Assembly: GCA_019166125.1 (NCBI GenBank)
Contig: JAHTBO010000006.1
Coordinates: 124,001 to 188,000 of the forward strand
Source: Alcaligenaceae bacterium CGII-47
GTDB taxonomy: Bacteria; Pseudomonadota; Gammaproteobacteria; Burkholderiales; Burkholderiaceae_B
DNA: 64,000 nt
Direction: 5' to 3'
Part shown: one piece after another, positions 1 to 10,111 of the stretch
Position numbering within the stretch: the stretch's first letter is position 1
Layout of the letters: every line of letters begins with the position of its first letter
Position numbers and translations under genes: made by a program
Notes under the pieces: model-generated
Databases searched by the model: none
Seen by the model: the letters and a program-made list of their open reading frames with translations, nothing else
What the model was told of the DNA's origin: nothing

Positions 1-2618
1 TGGCCCAAAAGCTCTCGCAGATTACCGGTGTCGGTCTGGTGAGCGTGACAGGTGGGCAGCGGCCTGCCGTGCGGATACAGGCCAATCCCCAGGCGCTGGC
101 GGCGCATGGACTGACGCTTGCGAGCTTGCGCAGCGCTGTGGTCCAGGCCAATGTGAATCAGCCCAAGGGCAATCTGGACGGCCCGCAGCGCTCGATTACC
201 ATCAGCATGAACGATCAACTGCGTACGACACAAGGCTATGAGCAGTTGATTCTGGCCTACGAGCAGGGGGCGCCGCTACGCCTGAAGGACGTGGCCAGTG
301 TGCAGCGTGATGCTGAAAACATTCATCAGGCGGCGTGGTTTGGGCAGACGCCAGCGATTCTGCTCAATATTCGGCGCCAGCCTGGTGCTAATGTGATCGA
401 GGTGGTCAACCGCGTCCAGGCCTTGTTGCCCGCGTTGCGCCAGAGCTTGCCGATGGGCGTGGATGTGGTGGTTGCGGCGGATCGTACGCATACGATTCGT
501 GACTCGGTCACGCATGTTGAAATCGAGATGCTGCTGGCAATCCTCTTGGTGGTTGCGGTGACATTCGCCTTTTTGCGGACCTGGAAGGCGACCTTTATTC
601 CCAGTGTGGTGGTGCCACTGTCTTTGGTGGGGACGTTTAGCCTGATGCTGCTGATGGGCTTTAGCATCAATAATCTGACGCTTATGGCGCTGACGATTGC
701 AACGGGGTTTGTGGTCGATGATGCGATTGTGATGATCGAGAACATCGCCCGGCATATCGAGCAAGGGGAGGGGGCGATGTCCGCAGCGCTTAAAGGGGCC
801 AAGCAAATCGGCTTTACCCTGGTGTCGCTGACGTTGTCGCTGATTGCAGTGCTGATACCGCTGCTATTTATGAGCGATGTGGCGGGGCGCCTGTTCCGTG
901 AGTTTGCCGTGACGCTGGCGGTGGCGATTTTACTTTCCTTGCTGATCTCGCTTACCCTCACCCCGATGATGTGTGCGCGTCTGCTGCGTCCGGTTCGCGA
1001 GGAACGTCTGGGTCGATTCCAGCAGTGGCTGGGTCGCCAGCTCGATCGTTTGATTGCCTGGTACGACCGAGGATTGGGTTGGGTGCTGGCGCACCAGGTA
1101 TTGACACTGTGGGTGGCGTTGGCCACGTTTTTTGTGACGGCAGGTTTATACCTGGCCATCCCTAAGGGCTTTTTCCCGCAGCAGGACACAGGGATGATCC
1201 AGGCGGTCAGCGAGGGGCCGCAGTCGGCGTCCTTTGCCGCGATGTCGGCCTTGCAGCAGCAGGCTGTCGGGCAGATTTTGAAGGATCCTGATGTTCAGGC
1301 CGTGTCCTCCTTTATCGGGATTGACGGGGATAACGCAACCCTTAATACGGGACGGATGCAAATTGCCTTGAAGCCGCTGGGGGTGCGCTCGGCGCGCGCA
1401 CCGCAGATTATGGCGCGGCTTGACGAGCAGTTGAGCTCTGTGGCTGGCCTGCGCGTCTATATGCAGCCTGTACAAGAGCTCTCTGTCGAGGGCCAAGTAA
1501 GTCGTACGCAATTCCAAATGACGGTCTCCAACCCCGATCAGGCAGTGCTTGATGACTGGACGCCCAGGCTCGTGGCGGCCATGCAGATGCTGCCTGAGTT
1601 GCGGGATGTGGTGGATGATTTGCAGAATCGCGGCCTACAGATTGCCGTGCAGGTCGATCGGGATGCCGCCTCGCGCCTGGGGGTGACGCAGGCGTCGATT
1701 GACGATGCGCTGTACGACGCGTTTGGCCAGCGCCTGATCTCGACGATCTATACGCAATCCGCACAATATCGTGTTGTCCTGGAAGCGGGCGGGCCTTATC
1801 GGCTGGGCCCAGAGGCTTTGGCGCACATTTATGTGGCGACGGGTTCGGGCGGCGTGACGCCGCTCTCGGGCATCGCACGGTTTGAGCCGCGCACAGCACT
1901 GCTGTCTGTGCAGCGCCTGGGGCAGTTTCCTGCAGTGACCTTGTCCTTCAATTTGGCACCTGGCGTGGCCTTGTCTGATGCGGTGTCAGCGATTCAAGGT
2001 GTTCAGACGGAGTTGGCCGTGCCGGCGTCGCTGGAGCTTCAGTTCCAGGGGGCGGCGCAGGCATTTCAGGCGTCCTTGGCCAGTACGCTGTGGCTTTTGC
2101 TGGCGGCGGTAGCCACAATGTATATCGTTTTGGGGGTTCTGTACGAGAGCTACATTCATCCGATCACGATTCTGTCTACCTTGCCTTCGGCGGCCATCGG
2201 TGCACTGCTCGCCTTGCTGCTGGCAGGCATGGAGCTGGACATGATCGGTGTTATCGGCATTATTTTGCTGATCGGGATCGTCAAGAAGAACGCCATTCTG
2301 ATGATCGACTTTGCCCTGGAGGCCCAGCGCGAGCGGGGCTTAGCCCCGGTGGATGCCATCCGCGAGGCAGCCTTGCTGCGGTTTCGTCCAATTCTGATGA
2401 CCACGCTGGCAGCATTCTTCAGTGCCATCCCCCTGGTGTTCGCCTCGGGCTCGGGGGCAGAGTTGCGCCAGCCCCTGGGGCTGGTGATGGTGGGTGGGCT
2501 GCTATGCAGTCAGGTGCTGACCTTGTTCACAACTCCTGTTATTTTCCTCATGTTTGACCGACTGTCCAGGCATCGCGCGGGCTTGAGCAGGGTGGCGACG
2601 ACGGATTCGTCGCCATGA
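1..2618 (+). CDS. mdtB: RND multidrug efflux permease, MdtB-like (5' end outside window)
   Basis: Inner-membrane proton-driven drug exporter of the HAE-1 RND family. The reading frame is open from base 3, upstream of the GTG at 39, so the start lies outside the window; by alignment with the next gene about 160 N-terminal residues are missing. Visible family marks are the membrane block around DDAIVMIENI, the PKGFFPQQDTG segment that opens the second periplasmic domain, and the closing membrane region with GIVKKNAILMIDF. It overlaps the next permease by 4 bp (ATGA), as in mdtBC operons where two different permeases form one heteromeric pump. An MdtA-like adaptor gene is expected just upstream but cannot be seen. 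Substrates cannot be read from sequence. Confidence 0.93.
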   Translation, partial: AQKLSQITGVGLVSVTGGQRPAVRIQANPQALAAHGLTLASLRSAVVQANVNQPKGNLDGPQRSITISMNDQLRTTQGYEQLILAYEQGAPLRLKDVASVQRDAENIHQAAWFGQTPAILLNIRRQPGANVIEVVNRVQALLPALRQSLPMGVDVVVAADRTHTIRDSVTHVEIEMLLAILLVVAVTFAFLRTWKATFIPSVVVPLSLVGTFSLMLLMGFSINNLTLMALTIATGFVVDDAIVMIENIARHIEQGEGAMSAALKGAKQIGFTLVSLTLSLIAVLIPLLFMSDVAGRLFREFAVTLAVAILLSLLISLTLTPMMCARLLRPVREERLGRFQQWLGRQLDRLIAWYDRGLGWVLAHQVLTLWVALATFFVTAGLYLAIPKGFFPQQDTGMIQAVSEGPQSASFAAMSALQQQAVGQILKDPDVQAVSSFIGIDGDNATLNTGRMQIALKPLGVRSARAPQIMARLDEQLSSVAGLRVYMQPVQELSVEGQVSRTQFQMTVSNPDQAVLDDWTPRLVAAMQMLPELRDVVDDLQNRGLQIAVQVDRDAASRLGVTQASIDDALYDAFGQRLISTIYTQSAQYRVVLEAGGPYRLGPEALAHIYVATGSGGVTPLSGIARFEPRTALLSVQRLGQFPAVTLSFNLAPGVALSDAVSAIQGVQTELAVPASLELQFQGAAQAFQASLASTLWLLLAAVATMYIVLGVLYESYIHPITILSTLPSAAIGALLALLLAGMELDMIGVIGIILLIGIVKKNAILMIDFALEAQRERGLAPVDAIREAALLRFRPILMTTLAAFFSAIPLVFASGSGAELRQPLGLVMVGGLLCSQVLTLFTTPVIFLMFDRLSRHRAGLSRVATTDSSP

Positions 2619-5600
2619 GGATATTCGGCCTGTGCCTGATGCGCCCGATTGGCACGACGCTGCTGTGTGTGGCGATGGTGCTGGCGGGCGCCCTGGCGTT
2701 GCGCCTGCTCTCGGTGGCGCCCTTGCCGCAGGTCGATTTCCCCGTGATCTCGGTGCAGGCTAATCTGCCGGGAGCGAGCCCAGAGACCATGGCCTCGAGC
2801 GTGGCGATGCCGCTGGAGCAGTCTTTGGGGGCGATCTCGGGCTTGAGCGATATGAGTTCGCGCAGTAGCGAGGGCTCGACACGGATCTCGCTTACGTTTG
2901 AGCTGGATCGTGATTTGAATAATGCGGCCCGAGACGTCCAGGCAGCGATCAATATTGCGCGCCCCATGTTGCCCTCCAGCCTTCGAGAAAACCCGACCTA
3001 CCGCAAGGTGAATTCCTCGTCCTCGCCCATCATGGTGCTGGCGCTAACCTCGGGCACCGCTACCCGAGGCGAAATGTACGACCTGGCATCCACCGTGCTG
3101 GCGCAAAAGCTCTCTCAGGTCAACGGGGTCGGCGATGTGACGGTCGGTGGCAGTTCCCTGCCTGCCGTGCGGGTCGCTTTGAATCCGCGCGCTTTGGAAG
3201 CCGCAGACATTTCGCTTGATGAAGTGCGCCAAAAAATTCGTGATGTGAACACCCTACGGCCTGTGGGGTTCGTCGAGCGCGGGCATTTCAATTGGCAAAT
3301 CGATACGGGCAGTCAGTTGACTCGTGCCGTGCAATATCGGGATCTGATTGTCGCCTGGCGTGATGGACGTGCGCTGCGCCTGTCCGATGTCGCCGAGGTG
3401 GTGGATTCGGTCGAGGATACCAATCAGGTTGGCTACTTTAACGATAAATCTGCCGTTTTATTGATTATTCGACGCCAGACCGATGCCAATATTATCGAGA
3501 CAGTAGACGCTATACGAGAGCGCCTGCCTGCCTTTCAGGCAATGTTGCCGGCCCAGGTCGATTTATCCATTGCCCAGGATCGCACCCCCAGTATCCGTGC
3601 ATCGCTGCATGAAGCCGAGATAACCTTGTTGGTCGCCGTCATCCTGGTTGTATTGGTGGTATTCGCCTTTTTGGGCAATGTGCGTGCTGCGCTGATACCA
3701 GCGATTGCCGTGCCAGCTTCCCTATTGAGCACGTTTAGCCTGATGTGGTGGTTCGATTTCACCCTGAATACGATTTCGCTGATGGCCTTGATCGTCGCGA
3801 CGGGCTTTGTTGTAGACGATGCGATTGTCGTGCTCGAGAACATCATGCGCCATATGGAGCGTGGGATGAAACCCTTCCGGGCGGCGTTACGGGGTGTGAA
3901 TGAGGTCGGTTTTACCGTGCTTGCCATGAGCCTGTCACTGGTCGCGGTGTTTATCCCCTTATGGTTGATTGGTGGTCTGGTGGGGCGGCTATTTAAGGAG
4001 TTTGCGGTCACACTCTCGGCAGCGATCATGGTGTCGCTGGTGATTTCCGTCACGCTCACGCCTGTGATGGCAGCGCGCTTGCTGCGCACACCCCGTGCGG
4101 CGCCGCGTGCGCGCGGCGTCCTGGCGCGCGCGGCCGATCGTTTTGGCGGCATGTGCTGGCATGGGTATCGGCGGTCTCTGCGCTGGTCGCTGGATCATGG
4201 GCGTTTGATTCTTCTGCTCTTGCTCTCGACGATTGCCCTGAATGTCTATCTCTATATTGATGCGCCCAAGGGGTTTTTTCCGCAGCAGGATACGGGGCAG
4301 CTGATGGGATTTTTTCGGGCGGATCAGGGGACGTCTTTTGAGATCACCCAGGGGCGACTGGATCATTTTCGCCAGATTTTGATCGCGGATCCGGATATCG
4401 ACAGCGTGACGGTATTTGCCGGTGGGCGCGGCGGTAGTAACTCTAGCTTTATTATGATCCAGCTCACGCCTCTGGAGGGGGGGCGAGCAAGCGCTGCACA
4501 GATCGTCAACCGCTTGCGCGGTAAATTACAGAATGCGCCGGGCGCCCGCCTGTTTTTGGTACCGCAGCAAGATATTTTTGTGGGGGGACACAGCTCACAA
4601 TCGGGCTCGTATAGCTACGAGCTAAAGGGCAGTGATCTGGATCTGCTCAAGGCCTGGGTCCCGCGGGTGCGGGATGCCATGGCCAGCCTACCCGAACTGG
4701 TCGATGTGGATTCCGATGTCGAGGACAAGGGGCGACGGGTGGAACTGAGCGTAGATCGGGACGCAGCCAAGCGTCTGGGTGTGGATATGTCAACACTCGC
4801 CTCGACACTGAATAACGCGTTCAGCCAGCGCCAGATTGCGGTAATTTACGGCGCCTTGAATCAATACCATGTGGTGATGGGGGTGGCGCCACGCTATTCG
4901 GAGGATGTGCGAGCACTAGAGCAGTTGCGGGTGCTCAATAGTCGTGGTGAACAGGTGCCCTTTACTGCATTTACGACGATCTCTGAGGGAAACACACCCT
5001 TGTCGGTGAGCCATTCCGGTCTTTTCGCATCGGACGCGATATCCTTCAGCCCGGCGCCGGGCGTCACACTAGAGCAGGCGCTGGCCGCGATTGATGGCGC
5101 CGTCGCGCGCCTGAGCCTGCCCACCCAGGCGCTGCAGGTGGGCCTGGATGACTCTTCAGGGTTTATACGTGATTCAGTGACGCAGCAACCGTGGATGTTT
5201 TTGGCTGCACTGGTCGCCATGTATATCGTCCTGGGTATGCTCTACGAGAGCGCCATCCATCCGATTACGATACTCTCGACCCTGCCTTCGGCTGGGATCG
5301 GTGCCCTGCTGGCACTTAGGCTTGCAGGTATGGAGTTCACATTGATCGCTATGATCGGTGTGTTTTTGTTGATTGGGATTGTTAAGAAAAACGCCATCAT
5401 TATGGTGGATTTTGCCTTGCTCACACAGCGTCGTGATGGTCTGGCGCCGCGCGAGGCGATCTATCAGGCCTGTTTGGTGCGGTTTCGTCCGATTATGATG
5501 ACCACGCTATCAGCCATGCTGGGTGCCTTGCCGCTGGTGCTGGCTTCAGGCGCAGGGGTAGAGATGCGTCGGCCTTTGGGGCTGACGATTTTAGGGGGCT

Positions 5601-5719
5601 TGCTGGTGAGCCAGGTACTGACGCTCTATACAACGCCGGTTGTATATCTATATATGGACCGTTTGAGCAGACGCAAATCTCGTCCTGCACATAAGGAGCT
5701 CGGTCATGCCTTGCCATAG
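2615..5719 (+). CDS. mdtC: RND multidrug efflux permease, MdtC-like
   Basis: Full-length 1034-residue RND permease, the usual size for MdtC (about 1025). It starts with a membrane segment after a short MRIFGLCLMRP leader and repeats the family layout: large periplasmic domain, DDAIVVLENI membrane core, PKGFFPQQDTG, second periplasmic domain, and GIVKKNAIIMVDF near the end. The start overlaps the preceding permease by 4 bp and the end overlaps the outer-membrane factor by 14 bp, which implies one co-translated operon. It probably forms a heteromultimer with its neighbour, as known for E. coli MdtBC, which exports bile salts and novobiocin; the substrates here are unknown. Confidence 0.95.
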   Translation: MRIFGLCLMRPIGTTLLCVAMVLAGALALRLLSVAPLPQVDFPVISVQANLPGASPETMASSVAMPLEQSLGAISGLSDMSSRSSEGSTRISLTFELDRDLNNAARDVQAAINIARPMLPSSLRENPTYRKVNSSSSPIMVLALTSGTATRGEMYDLASTVLAQKLSQVNGVGDVTVGGSSLPAVRVALNPRALEAADISLDEVRQKIRDVNTLRPVGFVERGHFNWQIDTGSQLTRAVQYRDLIVAWRDGRALRLSDVAEVVDSVEDTNQVGYFNDKSAVLLIIRRQTDANIIETVDAIRERLPAFQAMLPAQVDLSIAQDRTPSIRASLHEAEITLLVAVILVVLVVFAFLGNVRAALIPAIAVPASLLSTFSLMWWFDFTLNTISLMALIVATGFVVDDAIVVLENIMRHMERGMKPFRAALRGVNEVGFTVLAMSLSLVAVFIPLWLIGGLVGRLFKEFAVTLSAAIMVSLVISVTLTPVMAARLLRTPRAAPRARGVLARAADRFGGMCWHGYRRSLRWSLDHGRLILLLLLSTIALNVYLYIDAPKGFFPQQDTGQLMGFFRADQGTSFEITQGRLDHFRQILIADPDIDSVTVFAGGRGGSNSSFIMIQLTPLEGGRASAAQIVNRLRGKLQNAPGARLFLVPQQDIFVGGHSSQSGSYSYELKGSDLDLLKAWVPRVRDAMASLPELVDVDSDVEDKGRRVELSVDRDAAKRLGVDMSTLASTLNNAFSQRQIAVIYGALNQYHVVMGVAPRYSEDVRALEQLRVLNSRGEQVPFTAFTTISEGNTPLSVSHSGLFASDAISFSPAPGVTLEQALAAIDGAVARLSLPTQALQVGLDDSSGFIRDSVTQQPWMFLAALVAMYIVLGMLYESAIHPITILSTLPSAGIGALLALRLAGMEFTLIAMIGVFLLIGIVKKNAIIMVDFALLTQRRDGLAPREAIYQACLVRFRPIMMTTLSAMLGALPLVLASGAGVEMRRPLGLTILGGLLVSQVLTLYTTPVVYLYMDRLSRRKSRPAHKELGHALP

Positions 5720-7136
5720 AGCATTTCGACGTTGCGTCGCGGGTGTTGTGGCCTGCATCGTGCTGGCGGGATGTGCGGTGGGCCCGAATTATCAGCGCCC
5801 GACCCTGGATATCGGCGAGACGTACAAGGAAGCGACTGATGCGCCGCCTGGCTGGAAGCCTGTGCAGCGACTGGATGCGAGTACCCAGGCACAGTGGTGG
5901 TTGCCTTTTTCCGATCCTGAGTTGAATCGGCTGATGGCTGCCTTGCCACAAGGCAATATGGATCTTGCGCAGGCGCAGGCGCAGTATCGTCAGGCGCAGG
6001 CAGCACTCGCGTCAACGCGGGCGGGCTTTTTCCCGGTGGTTGGCGCCTCCACAGGCCTGAGCCGCTCAGGGCAGGGCGCACGCATTGATGCCGGGGATAA
6101 CCCCTCGAATACCTATAGCCTGAGTGGTACGGTGAGCTGGGAGCCTGACTTATGGGGCAAGATCAGTCGGGCGGCCGAGTCTGACCGAGCGGGCGTCCAG
6201 GCGAGTGCTGCCGATGTGGCCGGCGTGCGCCTGAGCATGCAATCTGCGCTTGCGCAGACTTATTTTGCGGTGCGGGTTGCCGATGCCGAGATTGAATTAT
6301 TGAGGCGTACTGTCCAGGAATACGAACGGGCGTTCACCATGACACAGAATCGGTATGCTGCGGGGGTTGCGGCCCCCTCAGATGTGGCGGCGGCGACGGT
6401 GCAGCTTGAAAATGCCCGAACACAATTGATCCGCCAAGGCTGGCAACGTGCGCAACAGGAGCATGCCCTTGCTGTGCTGGTGGGTCGGGTGCCTAGCGCG
6501 TTTGCGCTGGCGGCCAATGCCCAGGTGCCGCAGGTGCCTGAAATACCGGTGGGCGTGCCCTCGGCACTGCTTGAGCGCCGTCCGGATGTGGCCGCCGCCG
6601 AGCGACGTGTGGCCCAGGCGAATGCTCGAATCGGGGTGGCCCAGGCCGCGTGGTTCCCTGATCTGACACTGAGTGCCCAGGGTGGATACCGCGCAGGGGT
6701 TTGGACGCAATGGCTGTCAGCGCCCGCCCTATTCTGGTCGTTGGGCCCCACGTTGGCGCTGACCCTTTTTGATGGCGGGGCGCGCCAGGCAGGGATGGAC
6801 GCTGCGCGTGCCGCCCATGATGCCCAGACGGCAAGTTACCGCCAGACCGTGCTGAATGCGATGCGAGAGGTCGAAGACTATCTGGTACAAACGCATTCGA
6901 TGGTGCGCGAGCAGCAGACCCAGGCGCGCGCGCTGGCAGCAGCGCGCGAGACCTTGCGTCAGGTCAATGACCAGTATGCAGCGGGTATTGTCGACTATCT
7001 GAGCGTTGTGCAGGCACAGACCAGCGCATTCAATGCCGAACAATCCGCCCTGAGTCTGCAGGCGCAGCGGCTGGCTGCAACGGTTCAACTGATTGCTGCG
7101 CTGGGCGGTGGTTGGGGTGGATTGGATATCCTATAG
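5706..7136 (+). CDS. NodT/OprM-family outer-membrane efflux lipoprotein
   Basis: Outer-membrane channel of a tripartite efflux pump. The 476-residue protein has a lipoprotein signal ending in the lipobox LAGC, with lipidated Cys23, then the GPNYQRP start typical of NodT proteins. Two OEP repeats follow; each has long helices that form the periplasmic tunnel, and the second begins near the LLERRPDVAAAERR motif. It is translationally coupled to the upstream permease (14 bp overlap), so the pump has its own dedicated exit duct. It runs convergent to, and overlaps by 6 bp, the Nudix gene on the other strand. Confidence 0.92.
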   Translation: MPCHRAFRRCVAGVVACIVLAGCAVGPNYQRPTLDIGETYKEATDAPPGWKPVQRLDASTQAQWWLPFSDPELNRLMAALPQGNMDLAQAQAQYRQAQAALASTRAGFFPVVGASTGLSRSGQGARIDAGDNPSNTYSLSGTVSWEPDLWGKISRAAESDRAGVQASAADVAGVRLSMQSALAQTYFAVRVADAEIELLRRTVQEYERAFTMTQNRYAAGVAAPSDVAAATVQLENARTQLIRQGWQRAQQEHALAVLVGRVPSAFALAANAQVPQVPEIPVGVPSALLERRPDVAAAERRVAQANARIGVAQAAWFPDLTLSAQGGYRAGVWTQWLSAPALFWSLGPTLALTLFDGGARQAGMDAARAAHDAQTASYRQTVLNAMREVEDYLVQTHSMVREQQTQARALAAARETLRQVNDQYAAGIVDYLSVVQAQTSAFNAEQSALSLQAQRLAATVQLIAALGGGWGGLDIL

Positions 7137-8093
7137 AATGGGCCCGCGTATGGCTGCGATGCCATGTGCACCGTGCTGGCGCGCGGTCTGCGCGGTGTCT
7201 ACTGATTGTCCGCCAAGTGCAAACACCGGTCGTCCCGCCAGCGCTGCCCATTGTTCGAATTGATCCCACCCGATTGCAGCGTCCTCGGCATGACTGGGCG
7301 TATCCAGAACGTGTCCTAGCACGATGAAATCCGCATTCAAGGTTCGTGCGACTTGAATTTCCTCGGGATTGTGGGCAGATACCCCGAGCAGACCGTTGGG
7401 GTGCTGCCTGGCGCCCTTAGCGGCGAGTCGCTGCGCGTCTACAGCACGCAAATGCACCCCATCGGCCTGAGCCCACCAGGTTGCCGGGTGGGCGCTGTTG
7501 ATCAGGCATTGTGCGCCGTGGCCATGGCAAAGCGCCACGATGTCCCGAAAAATCTCGTAGAGCGCATCGGGCGCACCTGTCCAATTGGGTTCGCGAAACT
7601 GTACCAAACGCAGGCCTGTTGTTAATGCAGCCTTAAGGCGCACCATGAATGGCTGGACACCCTCGGGGGTGACGATATGGCTGATGAGGTAGCGTGTTGG
7701 CAGTTGCAGCCAGCGCAAGGGGGGCTCGGTTGCCGGCAGTAGGGGTCCAACATCGATGGGGTCTTGAGGATCAACCCAGGCCAGATCCTGGTTTTCCAGG
7801 CCTTGGGGTGTGCCCTCCCAGGCGGTGACCTGACAAAACGCCAACTCGACGATGTTTTTTGGATATTCATGGATATGCGTGACCCAGGGATAGATTTGCG
7901 TCGCCCGTATGCCGAGTTCCTCGTGCAGCTCGCGCACCAGCGCCTGCTTGATGCTTTCTCCGGCCTCGATTTTGCCCCCAGGTAGTTCCCACCAGCCGGC
8001 CCAAGGCTTGCCCGCGGGGCGCTGGCCGAGCAGCAGGTGGCCACGCTCGTCAAGGATCAACCCGGCGGCGACCCGGATATAAGGTTTAGACAT
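7131..8093 (-). CDS. Nudix hydrolase fused to a thiamine-phosphate-synthase-like domain (MutT-like)
   Basis: The 320-residue protein starts with a complete Nudix box (residues 40-62, pattern G-x5-E-x7-REL-x-EE-LGI), so the N-terminal half should hydrolyse a nucleoside diphosphate derivative, as MutT does for 8-oxo-dGTP. From about residue 145 to the end there is a ThiE/TenI-like barrel, recognisable by LRLVQFREP, the GVHLR strand and the late ALGG and GIAAIRG turns. This two-domain form is known in beta- and gammaproteobacteria; the role of the second domain is unsettled. The ATG at 8093 was chosen over the longer frame because it lies 8 bp inside the upstream ATPase gene and starts right at the Nudix fold. 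Confidence 0.88.
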   Translation of the reverse strand: MSKPYIRVAAGLILDERGHLLLGQRPAGKPWAGWWELPGGKIEAGESIKQALVRELHEELGIRATQIYPWVTHIHEYPKNIVELAFCQVTAWEGTPQGLENQDLAWVDPQDPIDVGPLLPATEPPLRWLQLPTRYLISHIVTPEGVQPFMVRLKAALTTGLRLVQFREPNWTGAPDALYEIFRDIVALCHGHGAQCLINSAHPATWWAQADGVHLRAVDAQRLAAKGARQHPNGLLGVSAHNPEEIQVARTLNADFIVLGHVLDTPSHAEDAAIGWDQFEQWAALAGRPVFALGGQSVDTAQTARQHGAHGIAAIRGPIL

Positions 8094-8952
8094 GGCGTGC
8101 TGCCCAATCTCGTGCAAACTGACGTGCGACGCGTCCCGAGCGCGAGCCGCGCTCGAGTGCCCATTGGAGCGCCTCAGTACGCGAATCGCTAATCGATTGA
8201 GCGTCGCAGCCGTGCTCGGCCAGCCAGTGGTTGACGATGTCCAAATAATCATCCTGTCGAAAGGGGTAGAACGACAGCCACAGGCCAAAGCGCTCGGAGA
8301 GTGAGATCTTTTCCTCGACGGTCTCGCCGGGATGGATCTCGCCATCGGGCTGATGCCGGGCGCTGAGGTTCTCGCTCATGTACTCAGGCATCAGGTGACG
8401 CCGATTCGAGGTGGCGTAGATCAGAACGTTATCACCAGGCGCGGCAACCGAGCCATCCAGCACGGATTTCAGTGCCTTGTAGCCAGGTTCGCCTTCGTCA
8501 AAGGACAAATCATCGCAGAAAATGATGTAGCGCTCGTTGCGCGCCTGTATCAGATCGATGATCTCGCCCAGATCAGCCATGTCAGCCTTATCCACCTCGA
8601 TTAAGCGCAAGCCGTCTGCGCCATAGGTATCCAGCATGGCGCGCACCAGCGAGCTCTTGCCCGTGCCGCGCGCGCCCGTCATCAGGACGTTATTGGCTGG
8701 CTTGCCGTGCAGAAAAGCCAGTGTATTGCGCTGGATGATGGTTTTTTGGCGATCGACATGCTGTAGATCGCTTAAGTGCATGGGTGCAATGCGCGTCACC
8801 GCTTCCAGCCAGCCACGCAGGCCGTGCTTGCGCCAGCGATAGGCGTATGCAGACCAGTCTATGGCGGGCGGAGTAGGGGGTAGCCAGGCTTCTAGCTGAA
8901 TGAGGACATTGTGGGCACGCTCGATTAATGGGCGCAGTTCAGGGTCGATCAA
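8086..8952 (-). CDS. DUF815-family AAA-type ATP-binding protein
   Basis: A 288-residue P-loop ATPase of the DUF815 family, whose biological role is not established. Walker A is GARGTGKSS at about residues 94-102; a Walker-B-like stretch FCDDLSF follows around residue 147, and YATSNRRHLMPEY matches the sensor region. The gene overlaps the Nudix gene by 8 bp, so the two form an operon. It is divergent from ispB. DUF815 next to a MutT-type gene is a common betaproteobacterial arrangement, which supports the call but not a function. Confidence 0.88.
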   Translation of the reverse strand: MIDPELRPLIERAHNVLIQLEAWLPPTPPAIDWSAYAYRWRKHGLRGWLEAVTRIAPMHLSDLQHVDRQKTIIQRNTLAFLHGKPANNVLMTGARGTGKSSLVRAMLDTYGADGLRLIEVDKADMADLGEIIDLIQARNERYIIFCDDLSFDEGEPGYKALKSVLDGSVAAPGDNVLIYATSNRRHLMPEYMSENLSARHQPDGEIHPGETVEEKISLSERFGLWLSFYPFRQDDYLDIVNHWLAEHGCDAQSISDSRTEALQWALERGSRSGRVARQFARDWAARHV

Positions 8953-9013
8953 GGATATCTCCGGTATTTTTGAGGCATCAAGAGCTTGTGGGGTTTGGCG
9001 TTCGGCGCCGCCG

Positions 9014-9042
9014 TAAACACGTATTGGTCGAGAAAGTATAAT
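9014..9042 (+). promoter_or_regulatory. sigma-70 promoter candidate for ispB
   Basis: A perfect -10 box TATAAT (9037-9042) lies 17 bp after TAAACA (9014-9019; 4 of 6 matches to TTGACA), about 50 bp before the ispB start. Transcription would begin near 9050. Confidence 0.55.
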
Positions 9043-9092
9043 CTGGGTCTTGGCGACCGTCTGGTCGACACCAACCTTGAGCTGGGTCCGTT

Positions 9093-10058
9093 TTGAATCT
9101 CTCCGAAATATTCGCTCCCATTGTTGATGATATGCATGCGGTTGACGCGGTCATCCGCGCACGCCTGAACTCTGAGGTCGTATTAATACGCACAATCGGC
9201 GACTATATCGTCGGCGCGGGCGGCAAGCGTATGCGCCCGGCCATGGTGCTACTGGTGGCCAATGCCCTAGGGTATCAGGGGGACAGGCATCACCTTTTGG
9301 CAGCGGTGGTCGAATTCATCCATACGGCCACACTATTGCATGATGATGTTGTCGATGAGTCCGATCTGCGTCGTGGCCGAGGCACGGCCAACGCCGTATT
9401 CGGTAATGCCGCCAGCGTGCTGGTCGGAGACTACCTCTATTCGCGCTCGTTCGAGATGATGGTCGAGACCGATTCCATGGCGACGATGGCGGTGCTATCG
9501 AGTGCGACGACAATCATCGCGGAGGGCGAGGTCCTGCAACTGCTTAACGTGCATGATCCGGACGTATCATTGGATCGTTATCTGCAGGTTGTGCGTTACA
9601 AGACCGCCAAGCTCTTCGAGGCTGCCGCCCAGGTGGGAGCCATCATATCCGGGGCCTCGCCCGAGCTCGAACAGGCTGCAGCGACCTATGGTCGCCATAT
9701 CGGTACGGCTTTTCAGTTGGTCGATGATGTGCTGGATTACAGTGGGGATGCCCAGGCCTTGGGTAAAAATGTGGGGGATGATCTGCGCGAGGGTAAACCC
9801 ACGCTGCCGCTTATTCGTGTATTAGAGATCGGGACACCCGCACAACAAGCACTTATTCGCTCGGCGATCGAGACCGGGTCGGCGGACTTTGAGGCCGTCG
9901 CCCGGGCGATTCAGGATACCGAGGCACTTACCTATACCCGAGACGCCGCGCGCGTCGAAGCAGCACTGGCGCTACAGGCACTGGAGGCCTTTTCAGACTC
10001 CACGCACCAGCAAACTCTGGTAAAATTCTGCTCTTTCGCGGTCGATCGAGATCGTTGA
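9093..10058 (+). CDS. ispB: octaprenyl diphosphate synthase
   Basis: Makes the C40 all-trans polyprenyl side chain of ubiquinone by adding isopentenyl diphosphate to farnesyl diphosphate. The 321-residue protein has both aspartate-rich metal motifs: DDVVD at residues 84-88 and DDVLD at 211-215, plus GGKRMRP near residue 43. TTG at 9093 was chosen because the resulting MNLSEIF start lines up with the E. coli IspB N-terminus and nearly the full family length results; the next ATG would remove about 13 residues. The protein ends in the VDRDR tail also seen in E. coli. tRNA-Pro follows 53 bp downstream. Confidence 0.95.
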   Translation: MNLSEIFAPIVDDMHAVDAVIRARLNSEVVLIRTIGDYIVGAGGKRMRPAMVLLVANALGYQGDRHHLLAAVVEFIHTATLLHDDVVDESDLRRGRGTANAVFGNAASVLVGDYLYSRSFEMMVETDSMATMAVLSSATTIIAEGEVLQLLNVHDPDVSLDRYLQVVRYKTAKLFEAAAQVGAIISGASPELEQAAATYGRHIGTAFQLVDDVLDYSGDAQALGKNVGDDLREGKPTLPLIRVLEIGTPAQQALIRSAIETGSADFEAVARAIQDTEALTYTRDAARVEAALALQALEAFSDSTHQQTLVKFCSFAVDRDR

Positions 10059-10111
10059 AAATTCAATCCCGAGGCTGACCAGGTATTTGCCTGGGCAGCA
10101 CGATGCACCGT

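Noticed and set aside
276-1189. Long minus-strand frames (176 and 287 codons) inside the first RND permease
   Set aside because: They are antisense to a strongly conserved efflux gene, have odd Arg/His-rich or Ser/Thr-rich composition and no domain or ribosome site.
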